Of a DNA stretch of 64,000 bases, positions 33,294 to 44,346 are shown piece by piece. The position numbers and the translations under genes are program-made. The notes below the pieces were generated by a model that saw only the letters and a program-made list of their open reading frames with translations, was not told the origin of the DNA and searched no databases. The DNA is from Aurantiacibacter gangjinensis (lineage in GTDB: Bacteria > Pseudomonadota > Alphaproteobacteria > Sphingomonadales > Sphingomonadaceae), in contig NZ_CP018097.1 in assembly GCF_001886695.1 (NCBI RefSeq), positions 1,135,001 to 1,199,000 of the forward strand, given 5' to 3'. How positions within the stretch are numbered: position 1 is the stretch's first letter; the number at the start of each line of letters is the position of its first letter.

Positions 33294-33920
33294 TCAATCG
33301 CGTGGCTGTTCTCGCAACAGTGAGCTGGAATAGGGCTGCAGCAGAGCTTCTGCCTTGTCCCAGCCAGCGTGCAGCCACGTCGCCCATGCCCCGCGATCGG
33401 GCGGCAGGATGGCGGGCATGGCGTCGCGCCCGATCCGTTTGACCGCCGCATTGGGCTCGGCAGAGAGGAGAGCGAAGCCGGGCACTTCGCTGTCTTTCCA
33501 GATGGCGGCGAGGGCGAAAATCGGCTGGTCGGCAAGAGTGAACCAGTGGCGATGCCGCTTGCCCTCGCGGTCCAGTCCGGCGCCCCATGCCATGAAGGCC
33601 GTGGCGGGCACCAGGCAGCGGAACTCAGGATTGCGCAGATTACCGATCCAGAACGGGCTCTCACGGTTGCGCACGCTCAATATGGGTCGCGCGATATCGC
33701 CTGCAGCCGGAGGCGGCGGCACACCCCACAGGCGCGGCACCATGCGCCATGGCTGGCGGCCCGGGTTCGGCCCAGCGATGAACTCCCGCCCCGCCGTGAT
33801 GACGGGCGCGAAGCTGCCGGGCGCCACATGTCCACCCGGCCATGGGTCGTTTCCCATCGCGATGCCGAAGCGGCGCGCTATGGCAGCCGCATCGGCATCG
33901 CAGCGGTAAAGGACTGTCAT
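33294..33920 (-). CDS. SRAP (YedK/HMCES-like) family protein lacking catalytic residues
   Basis: A 208-residue protein clearly related to SOS-response-associated peptidases: APGSFAPVI, SVRNRESPFWIGNLRNPEFR, CLVPATAFMAWG, WFTLADQPIFALAAIWK and EPNAAVKRIGRDAMPAILP. The residues that make SRAP proteins work are replaced. The position-2 Cys, which crosslinks abasic DNA, is Thr. The Asn of the NxR motif is Ser82, the Glu of the FxEW motif is Ala111, and the His of the IHxxMPxIL motif is Gly164. The length and fold motifs are intact, so this is a divergent or inactive paralogue and not a broken gene. It neighbours a 2OG-oxygenase-like gene. Confidence 0.85.
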   Translation of the reverse strand: MTVLYRCDADAAAIARRFGIAMGNDPWPGGHVAPGSFAPVITAGREFIAGPNPGRQPWRMVPRLWGVPPPPAAGDIARPILSVRNRESPFWIGNLRNPEFRCLVPATAFMAWGAGLDREGKRHRHWFTLADQPIFALAAIWKDSEVPGFALLSAEPNAAVKRIGRDAMPAILPPDRGAWATWLHAGWDKAEALLQPYSSSLLREQPRD

Positions 33921-33940
33921 CGTGTGTGAAGCCGCTCCGC

Positions 33941-35539
33941 TTAGGGAGTATAGAAAGTCGGCGAACCCGGCCCCACGGGAATGCCGAACACGAAGGTCCA
34001 GAGGTAGAAGAACACGCTCCAGATTGTGATGAAGAAGATCGTATAGGGCAGCATCATCGCGATCATCGTGCCGACGCCCAGATCCTTCTGGTAGCGCGTC
34101 GCCCAGGCGAGGATCAGGCCGAAATAGCTCATCATCGGAGTGATGATATTCGTTGTGCTGTCACCGATACGATAGGCCGCCTGGATCGCCTCGGGCGAAT
34201 AGCCGATCAGCATCAGCATGGGCACGAAGATGGGCGCGGTTACGGCCCATTGCGCGCTCGCGCTGCCCAGCGACAGGTTGATGATCGCGCATAGGAGGAT
34301 GAACAGGAAGAAGACCGCAGGACCGGTCATGCCGGTCTCGACCAGGAAATTCGCGCCCGTCACCGCGGTGATCGCGCCGAGATTCGTCCAGCCAAAGAAT
34401 GCCACGAATTGCGCGGCGAAGAACACCAGCACGATATAGAGGCCAAGGCTGGAAAGCGCCGCCGACATCGCATCGATCACGTCGCGGTCCGTCTTCATGG
34501 TGCCGGTCACGCGGCCATAGGCGTAGCCGATGGCGACGAAGAAGATGAAGATCCAAACCACAAAGCCATCGAAGAACGGCGAGTCCATCCGGTCGCCCGT
34601 TTCGGCATTTCGCAGGATGCCCCATTCGGGGATCAGCGTCAGCGCCATCAGGCCCAGCACGCCCAATAGGGCAATGCCTGCCCAGCGCAGCCCCTTGCGC
34701 TCCGTATCGGTCAGCGGCTGCATCATGCCCTCGTCGAGGATGGTCGGGTCCGCCTTGCTGGCGTCGTATTTGCCCAGCTTGGGCTCGACGATGTAGATGC
34801 TCACCGCCGAACCGATGATCGCGATCAGGAAGGTAGAAGCGAACATGAAATACCAGTTCGCGGTCGCCAGCACGGTGTAATCGGGGTCGATCAGCTGCGC
34901 GGCTTCCTGCGTGATGCCCGCCAGCAAGGGGTCGATCGTGCCGATCAGCAGGTTCGCCGAATAGCCGCCCGAGACCCCCGCAAAGGCCGCCGCCATGCCC
35001 GCCAGCGGATGGCGGCCCAAAGCGTAGTAAATCGCGCCGCCGAGCGGGATCAGAACCACATAGCCCACTTCGCTGGCGGTGTTGGAGATGATCCCTGCAA
35101 ACACGATGGCCACCGTCACCAGCTTGGGCGGTGCACCCATCACCAGGCTGCGCACGGCCGCACTCAGCAAGCCGGATTTTTCCGCAACGCCCACGCCCAG
35201 CATGGCGACCAGCACCACGCCCAGCGGGGCAAAGCCGGTGAAATTGTCGACCAGCCCTGTAAAGATGCGCCGTACACCGTCGCCATCCAGCAGGCTGACG
35301 GCGCGGATCATGCCGTCCTCTGCCACACCGTTGGCTCCGGCAGGGCGGGGGTCTTCCACCGCGACGCCCATCCAGCCCATCATGCCCGACAGCAACACGA
35401 TGCCGAAAGCCAGCAGCGCGAACAGCGTAACCGGATGCGGCAGCAGGTTCCCCAGCCATTCCACCCCGTCGAGGAAGCGGGTGAAGGCGTTGCGCTTGCC
35501 TTCCTTGTACTCGGTGGTGGGGGTGGGAAATTCTGTCAT
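33941..35539 (-). CDS. AbgT family transporter
   Basis: A 532-residue membrane protein with about 11-13 helices. GNLLPHPVTLFALLAFGIVL near the N-terminus, LLVAMLG-type helix LGVVLVAMLGVGVAEKSG, IISNTASEVGYVVLIPLGG, VSGGYSANLLIGTIDPLLAG and SASAQWAVTAPIFVPMLML are AbgT signatures. AbgT proteins take up p-aminobenzoyl-glutamate or export sulfonamide-type drugs. ATG 35539 gives the normal MTEFPTP start. It lies 20 bases upstream of the SRAP-like gene on the same strand. Substrate is not predictable between the two family activities. Confidence 0.94.
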   Translation of the reverse strand: MTEFPTPTTEYKEGKRNAFTRFLDGVEWLGNLLPHPVTLFALLAFGIVLLSGMMGWMGVAVEDPRPAGANGVAEDGMIRAVSLLDGDGVRRIFTGLVDNFTGFAPLGVVLVAMLGVGVAEKSGLLSAAVRSLVMGAPPKLVTVAIVFAGIISNTASEVGYVVLIPLGGAIYYALGRHPLAGMAAAFAGVSGGYSANLLIGTIDPLLAGITQEAAQLIDPDYTVLATANWYFMFASTFLIAIIGSAVSIYIVEPKLGKYDASKADPTILDEGMMQPLTDTERKGLRWAGIALLGVLGLMALTLIPEWGILRNAETGDRMDSPFFDGFVVWIFIFFVAIGYAYGRVTGTMKTDRDVIDAMSAALSSLGLYIVLVFFAAQFVAFFGWTNLGAITAVTGANFLVETGMTGPAVFFLFILLCAIINLSLGSASAQWAVTAPIFVPMLMLIGYSPEAIQAAYRIGDSTTNIITPMMSYFGLILAWATRYQKDLGVGTMIAMMLPYTIFFITIWSVFFYLWTFVFGIPVGPGSPTFYTP

Positions 35540-35691
35540 GGAGGGCCCTCGGAAGGTCTGAAAACGATCGCGCACATGCGTAGCGGCATTGCACCCTTTC
35601 TCAAGGGGGCATCCTTGCGGGAAGCTGACTGGCCATAGTCCGGAGCATGATCGCGCTTGCCAAACGCGGTGCGTGCCATCACCAAAGCGGC

Positions 35692-36288
35692 ATGGGGACT
35701 CTCAAGCCGGACCGCCGCGCGCTCGTCATCGCGCTCGGCATAACCACTGTCACCGTGGTCATCCTGCTGGCGATGAACCGTCCGCCCATCTGCGAATGCG
35801 GCTATGTGAAGCTGTGGCACGGGCAGATCAACGATAGCGGCAACAGCCAGCATATCGCCGACTGGTACACGCCCAGCCACATCATCCACGGCATGATATT
35901 CTACGCGCTCGCCTGGTGGCTGTTCGTGAAGAGAGAGGCCGGCGGGCTGAGCGCAGTGCGCTGGGGCCTGCCGCTCGCCGTGCTGCTGGAGGCGGCGTGG
36001 GAAGTGCTGGAGAACACGGAGCTGGTCATCAACCGCTTCCGCGACGTCACCGCCAATTTCCGCTATTCGGGCGACAGCGTACTCAATTCCTTCGCCGATA
36101 TCGGCTGGATGAGCTTCGGCTTCTGGTTGGCCCTGCGACTGCCGGTAAAGGTCACCGTGGCGCTGGCACTGATCGGTGAGGTTGTGGCGGCGCTGGTGGT
36201 GCGCGACAATCTGACGCTCACCGTCATCATGCTGCTTTTCCCGATAGACGCGATTGCCGAATGGCAGGCGGCAGGCGACGTGCGCTAG
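35692..36288 (+). CDS. DUF2585 (UPF0314) membrane protein
   Basis: About 198 residues with four or five membrane helices. RPPICECGYVKLWHGQINDS, GNSQHIADWYTPSHIIHGMI and ENTELVINRFRDVTANFRYSGDSVLNS are conserved UPF0314 blocks, rich in His, Asp and Asn facing one side of the membrane. A possible earlier ATG lies at 35647 but gives an atypical N-terminus. It overlaps the end of the beta-propeller lipoprotein gene on the opposite strand by 4 bases. The family has no established function that I can name. Confidence 0.9.
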   Translation: MGTLKPDRRALVIALGITTVTVVILLAMNRPPICECGYVKLWHGQINDSGNSQHIADWYTPSHIIHGMIFYALAWWLFVKREAGGLSAVRWGLPLAVLLEAAWEVLENTELVINRFRDVTANFRYSGDSVLNSFADIGWMSFGFWLALRLPVKVTVALALIGEVVAALVVRDNLTLTVIMLLFPIDAIAEWQAAGDVR

Positions 36289-38330
36289 TCGATAAAGGCG
36301 AGGTCGCTCAATCGCAGGCGCACCACGAATGCATCGAACGACCCTGCACTCGGTCCGCCCAGCGCGGCCTCCGTCATGCCTGCCACCACCACGGTGTTGC
36401 CGAGGATCGAAAGATAGCCGCGCTCTTCATGCGGAGAGCCGAACTGGCGGCTGGCCAGCACATTCAGGTTCGTATCGAAGCGATAGACAATCACGTCGCC
36501 AGTCTCGCGCGCGCCATCGGCATTGGTTCCGGCAAGGTCGCCATAGCTGTGCCCGACCGCGACCAGCGTGCCGTCATCGGCAATGGCGAGCTTTCGGAAG
36601 GCATCCGCCTGCGCGCTGCCGATCTGGTTGATTGCCAGCAGGTTCAGATCGCTATCGTATTTTGCAATGAAGGCATCGCCGTTGCCCCGGTGCCCGCCTT
36701 CCAGATTGCCTGCGGTGAAGCCCGCCACATAGACGTTGCCTGCCGCATCGGTGACATTGTCCAGCACCCAGTCAGGCTCGGTCCCCGCGCTGGTCAGCAC
36801 CGTTCCACGGCTTCGCGTCGGAGCCGCACTTGCAAGGCCGGTATAGCGTTCCAGCCACGCAGCCGCGCCGCCCGATCCATTACCGAAGAACCAGCCTGCA
36901 CTGGTGAGCGTGCCTTCGCCCGCCGCGCCGCCGGTTGTCGCGCGAAAATCCAGCCCGCCCCATGCTTCGGACACCAGCACGCCGGTCGCAGGCGGCTCGA
37001 TCAGCACGCGCCAGACATTGGCCAGGTCGCTCGCGCGGTGCTTGGCGACAAGGTGCTGCGGATCGGTGCCCATAGCACTCGCAGGGCTGCCCTGGCCCGA
37101 CACGAACAGATTGCCCGCATTGTCGAAGATGATGTTGCCATAGCCATCCAGCCCGCGATTGCCGAACTGGTTGCTGGCGACCAGCGCACCGTCCGACAGT
37201 CGCAGCTTCAGGATTATGCCGTCCCACGCTCCGCCAGAGGTAAAGCCCGGCAGCGCGCCATGCGTGCGTCCGGCGACATAGAGATGCGCTGCATCCGTTA
37301 CGCCGTCGAACGGCAGGGCGCCATCGGGCAATTCGGTCTCGTACGTCCAGCCGCGCGAGCCGTCGGGCCGGATCTGCGCCACGAAGATGCGATTGTCCGC
37401 TCGCGCGCCGCCTGTCAGGCTGCCATCGCTCTGGCCCAGCACATAAATATTGCCCGCCGCATCGACGGCTTGCCCGCCGACGATTTCCTTGCCCGCGCTG
37501 CCGAACTGCGCCAGCGCCTGCGGCACGGCGGTGGCGGTGGATACGGGGCTGGCGAAGCGGAACTGGTTGGCATTCGATAGCGACAGCTGCTTGCTTGCAT
37601 TGCACAGCGCTTCGGGATTGTTGGGCGGATTGCCGCTGACGGGCAAGGGCACGAAATCGCAAGGGAAGATGAAGGCGATCAGGTCCAGCTCGCTCGGGCG
37701 GCTGTCGAACAGGTAGTAGCCATCCGTCGCGCAGCCATCGGACGCATCGCAAAAGACCAGCTCGTAATCGCTTGCCGATCCGCGCAGCTGGATATGGCCC
37801 GCGTCGTAATCGAAATTCTGGATGACGGCGTAATCATTGTCCACGCCATCCGCGCCGCGCGCGAAAAACGGCGTCGCGATCTCAGCCGTGCCTAGGATGA
37901 AGCGGTCGCCCCCCTGCGCGGAATAGGCAAGGTCCAGATCGACATTGCCCGTGCCGCGCACGATCTTGATCCGGTCCGCGCCCGGCACCGGCGCGCTGGG
38001 ATCGACGGGCAGGAAGGTGTCGTAGCCAGTTGTCTCGCCATCGATGAAATCGGTGTCGATCATGGTGTAGGCCAGATCGTTATTCGGCACGCCCGAGCCG
38101 AAAGTCAGGTCGCTCTCCCCGGTCAGCCGGCCGATATCGGGCGTTTCGACGGGCATTGCGGGAAAGGTCGCAGCATAGGCAAGTGCGCTGGCTGGCGTGG
38201 GTGTGGGCGTCGGTGTGGGAGAGGGGGCGCCAATAATCGGTCCGCCGCTATCGTCATCGCCCCCGCACGCGGCAAGGGAAAGAGCCAGCGCACCGGCAAG
38301 GGCGAAACGACAAACGCGGTATCCGGGCAT
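36285..38330 (-). CDS. Beta-propeller (SBBP-type) lipoprotein
   Basis: A 681-residue protein with a lipoprotein signal peptide and lipobox LAACG, then a Gly/Asp stretch and a PTPTPTPTP linker. The second half contains repeated blades of the form DAAGNIYVLGQSDGSL, DNAGNLFVSGQGS, DAAGNVYVAGFTAGNL and DDGTLVAVGHSYGDL, with AFIAKYD or VVRLRLSD between them, as in seven-bladed SBBP-type propellers. The first third is a different beta-rich domain with two Cys pairs. GAGGAGGA precedes the ATG at 38330. It is likely held at the outer membrane; the ligand is unknown. Confidence 0.85.
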   Translation of the reverse strand: MPGYRVCRFALAGALALSLAACGGDDDSGGPIIGAPSPTPTPTPTPASALAYAATFPAMPVETPDIGRLTGESDLTFGSGVPNNDLAYTMIDTDFIDGETTGYDTFLPVDPSAPVPGADRIKIVRGTGNVDLDLAYSAQGGDRFILGTAEIATPFFARGADGVDNDYAVIQNFDYDAGHIQLRGSASDYELVFCDASDGCATDGYYLFDSRPSELDLIAFIFPCDFVPLPVSGNPPNNPEALCNASKQLSLSNANQFRFASPVSTATAVPQALAQFGSAGKEIVGGQAVDAAGNIYVLGQSDGSLTGGARADNRIFVAQIRPDGSRGWTYETELPDGALPFDGVTDAAHLYVAGRTHGALPGFTSGGAWDGIILKLRLSDGALVASNQFGNRGLDGYGNIIFDNAGNLFVSGQGSPASAMGTDPQHLVAKHRASDLANVWRVLIEPPATGVLVSEAWGGLDFRATTGGAAGEGTLTSAGWFFGNGSGGAAAWLERYTGLASAAPTRSRGTVLTSAGTEPDWVLDNVTDAAGNVYVAGFTAGNLEGGHRGNGDAFIAKYDSDLNLLAINQIGSAQADAFRKLAIADDGTLVAVGHSYGDLAGTNADGARETGDVIVYRFDTNLNVLASRQFGSPHEERGYLSILGNTVVVAGMTEAALGGPSAGSFDAFVVRLRLSDLAFID

Positions 38331-38464
38331 CGGCAATCCTCCTCGACACAAGAAGGCGCTGCCTATCGGCGGAATGTCGCAGAATTATCGCGGATCGGCG
38401 CAGTTTTGTCGCCAATTGTAACGGACTTGCACCGCGCCGGACCGGATGCCTCAGGAACGGGAAA

Positions 38465-38491
38465 CGGGCCGCGACACATGATCGCGGCCCG
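38465..38491 (-). terminator. Probable terminator after the adhesin gene
   Basis: The stem CGGGCCGCGA/TCGCGGCCCG with a 7-base loop lies 23 bases beyond the adhesin stop on the minus strand. It is followed by only TTTCCC, so strength is uncertain. Confidence 0.6.
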
Positions 38492-38513
38492 TCCCCTCAT
38501 CAAGGCGTCGTCC

Positions 38514-40055
38514 TTAGAACTGGAAGCCGACGCCTCCACTCACACCGGCATAGCCGCGCGTGTCGATGCTGGCACCGAATTTGACGACGCCGTTGCCTTC
38601 GTCGAACGTGGCTGAGGCACCGACGGCAAAGGCCGTTTCGCCGCGGAAATGGCCGACACCTGCACCGACCATCGTTCTGCCGGGCTGGAAGGCCTGCGGC
38701 AGGCCGGCCACCGCGAGGGCGCCTGCCGTTCCGGCGAAGCTGTCCTCTCGCAAGGCGTCGAGGTCGAAGTCCAGGCTGGCGAGGCGTTCATCCGTGTAAA
38801 GCTGCGCCTCGGCAAGGGTTGCGTCCAGTTCGCTGCGCAGCTGGCCGAGATTGACCGCATCGGTAGCCGCGACCGCCGGAGCGACATTCGTCAGGCGAAC
38901 AGGTTCTGCCGCAGCGCCGGCCAATCGCACGGTGTTGGTGCGCGTAGGGCTGGGTTGTGATGGATCGCCATCCTGCACGAATTCGAGCGCTTGGGGACCG
39001 ATATTGCCCACCTGATCTTGCAGTGCGGCGATGTCGGACGTGTTGGTCGTTACTCTGCCATCCAGCGCCGCAACCTCTCCCGCATTGTTCGATACCTGAC
39101 CCTGTAATCCGCCAAGCGCGGCCTCGTTGGCGGACACCCGCTCATTCGTGGCGAAAAGCTGCGAACCGTTTACGGCATCGCTGGACGTGGCCGAAACCGC
39201 TCCATCCGCGACATTGGTCACAGTCGTGCCGTCGGCGCCGCCGAGCGTTACGGTAGACTGCGTGGCATCGTCATATTGCACGGCAAGGTTGTCCAGGGCG
39301 GCAAGGCCGTCTGCCACTTCCTGTACTTGGCCGACATTGGCGGCATCGGTCGCTGCCGTGCCGTCTGCCACATTGGTGATCTGGCGTTCCGCTCCCGGCG
39401 CGCCGACGGAAAACTCGCCTGCCGATCCTGCTTGCGGCCCGCGCGTGGCGGTCGATCCCGCACCGATGGCCACGCTATTGGGCGCTGTGACGGATGAATC
39501 CGCGCCGATGGCGATACTGCCCGTCGCGCCGGGTCCTGCTTGCGCGCGGTTGCCGAAGGCGATGGCGTCGATATCGGCTGCGCTCGCCTCATTCCCGTTC
39601 TCGCCGAGGCCGGAGATGCGGTTGCCGCCGATGGCTATGCCGCCTTCCTCGTCCAGCTGGAAACTGTCGGCAGTGGCATCGCACTGATCGGCCGGACCGA
39701 CGACATTGCCGTCGCTGTCGAGAACTTGGAGCGTCACCGGATCGCCAGCGGCCGCTTGCGCCAGCAGGTCTGCCACATCGATCGACAGATTGTCGGGCAA
39801 TGGCGTGCCGATAGGCAGGCCAAGGCCGGTGGCGATGATGGCATTCACGGCGTCTTCGGTAGGCGTAACCACCCCGTTTACCACCGGGCCGAGAATGTCG
39901 GTGACAGTGGAGGGCGGCAAGCTTACGCCGGAACAGACGCTGACGACCGGATCGGTCGCCTGTGCTTGGGCCGAAACGGCAGAGAGCCCCGCGACCGCGA
40001 TGGCGGCTGTCGACACGCAGGACCGGATGGCGAAACTATTGATTCGGATAGACAT
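38514..40055 (-). CDS. YadA-like trimeric autotransporter adhesin
   Basis: A 513-residue protein. A signal peptide (ending SAVSAQAQA) leads to an N-terminal region of unknown fold, then head repeats of the AIAFGNRAQAGPGATGSIAIG type, neck motifs (ITNVADGTAATDAANVGQVQE and a second VTNVADGAVSATSSDAVNG), a coiled-coil stalk (NERVSANEAALGGLQ...) and a final neck (AVAATDAVNLGQLRSELD). It ends with the four-stranded membrane anchor finishing in VGFQF. Three copies would form one outer-membrane pore with a surface fibre. It is one of the shorter members of the family. A terminator-like hairpin follows it. Confidence 0.93.
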   Translation of the reverse strand: MSIRINSFAIRSCVSTAAIAVAGLSAVSAQAQATDPVVSVCSGVSLPPSTVTDILGPVVNGVVTPTEDAVNAIIATGLGLPIGTPLPDNLSIDVADLLAQAAAGDPVTLQVLDSDGNVVGPADQCDATADSFQLDEEGGIAIGGNRISGLGENGNEASAADIDAIAFGNRAQAGPGATGSIAIGADSSVTAPNSVAIGAGSTATRGPQAGSAGEFSVGAPGAERQITNVADGTAATDAANVGQVQEVADGLAALDNLAVQYDDATQSTVTLGGADGTTVTNVADGAVSATSSDAVNGSQLFATNERVSANEAALGGLQGQVSNNAGEVAALDGRVTTNTSDIAALQDQVGNIGPQALEFVQDGDPSQPSPTRTNTVRLAGAAAEPVRLTNVAPAVAATDAVNLGQLRSELDATLAEAQLYTDERLASLDFDLDALREDSFAGTAGALAVAGLPQAFQPGRTMVGAGVGHFRGETAFAVGASATFDEGNGVVKFGASIDTRGYAGVSGGVGFQF

Positions 40056-42511
<2,456 letters not shown>

Positions 42512-42520
42512 TCCCGCGTC

Positions 42521-43912
42521 GTGGACTACCCAAAAGAGAAGACACATGACCTCATTGAGCAGCTCTTCTCAGAACTCGGTGAATTCGCGCGACTAGCTTC
42601 AGCAGATTTCCAAAGCATTCGTGACGAGCTAGATCCTTGGTACTCACTACCGCACCAGTCGGGATCAGGTTCAATCCTTACGAGCAAGAAGGCAAGCACG
42701 ATGCTCGACGAACTTGTGGAGCGTGCACTTCACCTGCGAAATCTCGAAGCACGTGTCAGCCATGCGGATCTGAAAAAAGATATTGGGGAGGGAGCGGTCC
42801 AACGGTTTCTGACGGAAAGGAGGCCGATTGATCGCCGACAAGCAGATCGACTATTATCTTGGGCCGCGAAGCGCGCAGATGGCCGGTGTGGCGAGTATAC
42901 CTATTTTTATCCTATTCGCTTCACGTTCCAAGACGAACCTCGTGAAATCGATCTAGGCCCGGTTAGGTTGAAATGGCTGCGAGCGTTCCATGCCAATCTT
43001 TTCCGGTACGCGAAAAAATATCTATCTGATCAAAAGGATGAAAAATCTCTTGAATGGGCTCGAAAGCAGCTTCGCGAAGCGGTCGATTACTACAAGAGCT
43101 ATAAGTGGTTCGCTGAGGTAACTGTCAAAGGATGCGATGCAAAGCGCGCCGAGGACGCGGCATACGAGCTGGCTACTTCCGCGCTGGATTGTCTCTATTT
43201 TCTAATCGGGCGTCAGGGCACCTACCGGGTCGAGATTGGTCGTTTTAAGTTAGCAAGCGATAATCGGGCGCTAGCTTGGGTATCGCCAGATAACTCCCTG
43301 ATGGTTCAAACATCTTATGGCAGCCTCGATGCCATGGGATTTAAGGATGGATGGTCAAAGGACCTTCAGCGCCCCGACGTAAAAGAGTCTCTAGATCTGA
43401 TTAGAACCGTGATTGAAGCGAAGGCTGATCTGCGCATTCGTCGTCCTCTCGCTAACCGCTTTCTTGAGGCCGCGCGCTGGTTTGGGGAAGGGGTCAGAGA
43501 TCGAAAGTCCCACTCTAAGATAGTCAAATTCATAACGGCAATTGAGCGATTAGTAGTCGCTGGCAAATCAGATGATATATCGGAAACAGTTGCGACCCGT
43601 GTGGCTGACTTAACGATTGAGTCCGACGACGTCGCCGATTGGGAAAGGAAAAAGGCGTGTGTCAAGAAAGCGTACGGTGTGCGGTCTGATTTAGTTCATG
43701 GGAGCGTTTCGCCCTTTTCTGACTCCGTTCTGAAGAGCGTTTCATCCTGTGGCGACCTTGCTGAGGAGACACTTTACACGATCCTCCATCGCATTCGAAA
43801 GGACGGCCTTATCGCTCCGGATGTTTCTGAGAAGCAATACGCTGAGTGGCTCGAAGGTGTCAGGCATTGGGTCACTGATATTCACGGTCGACATCAATCA
43901 GAGAATTCGTGA
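42521..43912 (+). CDS. HEPN-like protein of unknown function (possibly horizontally acquired)
   Basis: A 463-residue protein with no signal peptide or membrane helix. The C-terminal third has a helical domain ending KKAYGVRSDLVHGSVSPFSD. R388 and H393 form the Rx4H motif seen in ApeA-type HEPN domains, which are often RNases in defence and stress systems. The N-terminal two thirds are helix- and strand-mixed (EYTYFYPIRFTFQDEPREID) and not recognised. The DNA is visibly richer in A and T (TTA, ATA and AGT codons) than its neighbours, suggesting transfer. The GTG start at 42521 follows thiC by 9 bases. RNase activity is inferred from the motif only. Confidence 0.7.
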   Translation: MDYPKEKTHDLIEQLFSELGEFARLASADFQSIRDELDPWYSLPHQSGSGSILTSKKASTMLDELVERALHLRNLEARVSHADLKKDIGEGAVQRFLTERRPIDRRQADRLLSWAAKRADGRCGEYTYFYPIRFTFQDEPREIDLGPVRLKWLRAFHANLFRYAKKYLSDQKDEKSLEWARKQLREAVDYYKSYKWFAEVTVKGCDAKRAEDAAYELATSALDCLYFLIGRQGTYRVEIGRFKLASDNRALAWVSPDNSLMVQTSYGSLDAMGFKDGWSKDLQRPDVKESLDLIRTVIEAKADLRIRRPLANRFLEAARWFGEGVRDRKSHSKIVKFITAIERLVVAGKSDDISETVATRVADLTIESDDVADWERKKACVKKAYGVRSDLVHGSVSPFSDSVLKSVSSCGDLAEETLYTILHRIRKDGLIAPDVSEKQYAEWLEGVRHWVTDIHGRHQSENS

Positions 43913-44010
43913 AGGGTTCTAGCGTTAAGCCAACTCAAGGAGATTCCGGGGACAGTATACTTCACTCGCCGCCACCTTGTTTTTTGCTAAGTCAGCGTTA
44001 TAACACCCGT

Positions 44011-44238
44011 ATGAACGCGCCGCTCAAAGTCACCAAGATCGGCAACTCTGCCGGAGTCATCCTGCCCAAGGAGGTGCTTGCGCATCTCGGGATCAAAGTT
44101 GGGGAAGAACTGACTCTCGTCCTCAAGCCGGGCGGGATCGAGCTGGTTTCGGGCGAGCCGGATTTCGAGGAGCAGATGGCCGTCGCGCGCAAGGTCATGG
44201 CCGAGCGCAAGCGCGCGCTGCGCGAATTGGCGAAGTGA
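44011..44238 (+). CDS. AbrB/MazE-type antitoxin
   Basis: A 75-residue protein. The N-terminal swapped-hairpin domain LKVTKIGNSAGVILPKEVLA is the SpoVT-AbrB fold that binds DNA as a dimer, followed by LGIKVGEELTLVL. The C-terminal helix (FEEQMAVARKVMAERKRALRE) would wrap the toxin. The ATG at 44011 is used; the frame is open further left but has no support. The next gene is a Doc toxin, so the two form a type II toxin-antitoxin module. The pair is separated by a 100-base palindromic repeat, which is unusual for such operons. Confidence 0.9.
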   Translation: MNAPLKVTKIGNSAGVILPKEVLAHLGIKVGEELTLVLKPGGIELVSGEPDFEEQMAVARKVMAERKRALRELAK

Positions 44239-44242
44239 CCTT

Positions 44243-44342
44243 CCCCTCCTTTTCAAAGGAGGGGACTGAGGGGTGGTTGCGAGGCGACAGCCTTGCGCGC
44301 GCCATCCACCACCCGCAACCCCCTCTTCTGAAGAAGAGGGGG
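44243..44342. repeat. Compound palindromic repeat inside the toxin-antitoxin operon
   Basis: Three stems occur in a row: CCCCTCCTTT-TC-AAAGGAGGGG (44243-44264), a larger imperfect stem joining GGGTGGTTGCG and CGCAACC/ACCACCC, and CCCCCTCTTC-TGAA-GAAGAGGGGG (44319-44342). The block fills the space between antitoxin stop and toxin start. It has the look of a dispersed intergenic palindrome. Confidence 0.75.
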
Positions 44343-44346
44343 CTTA

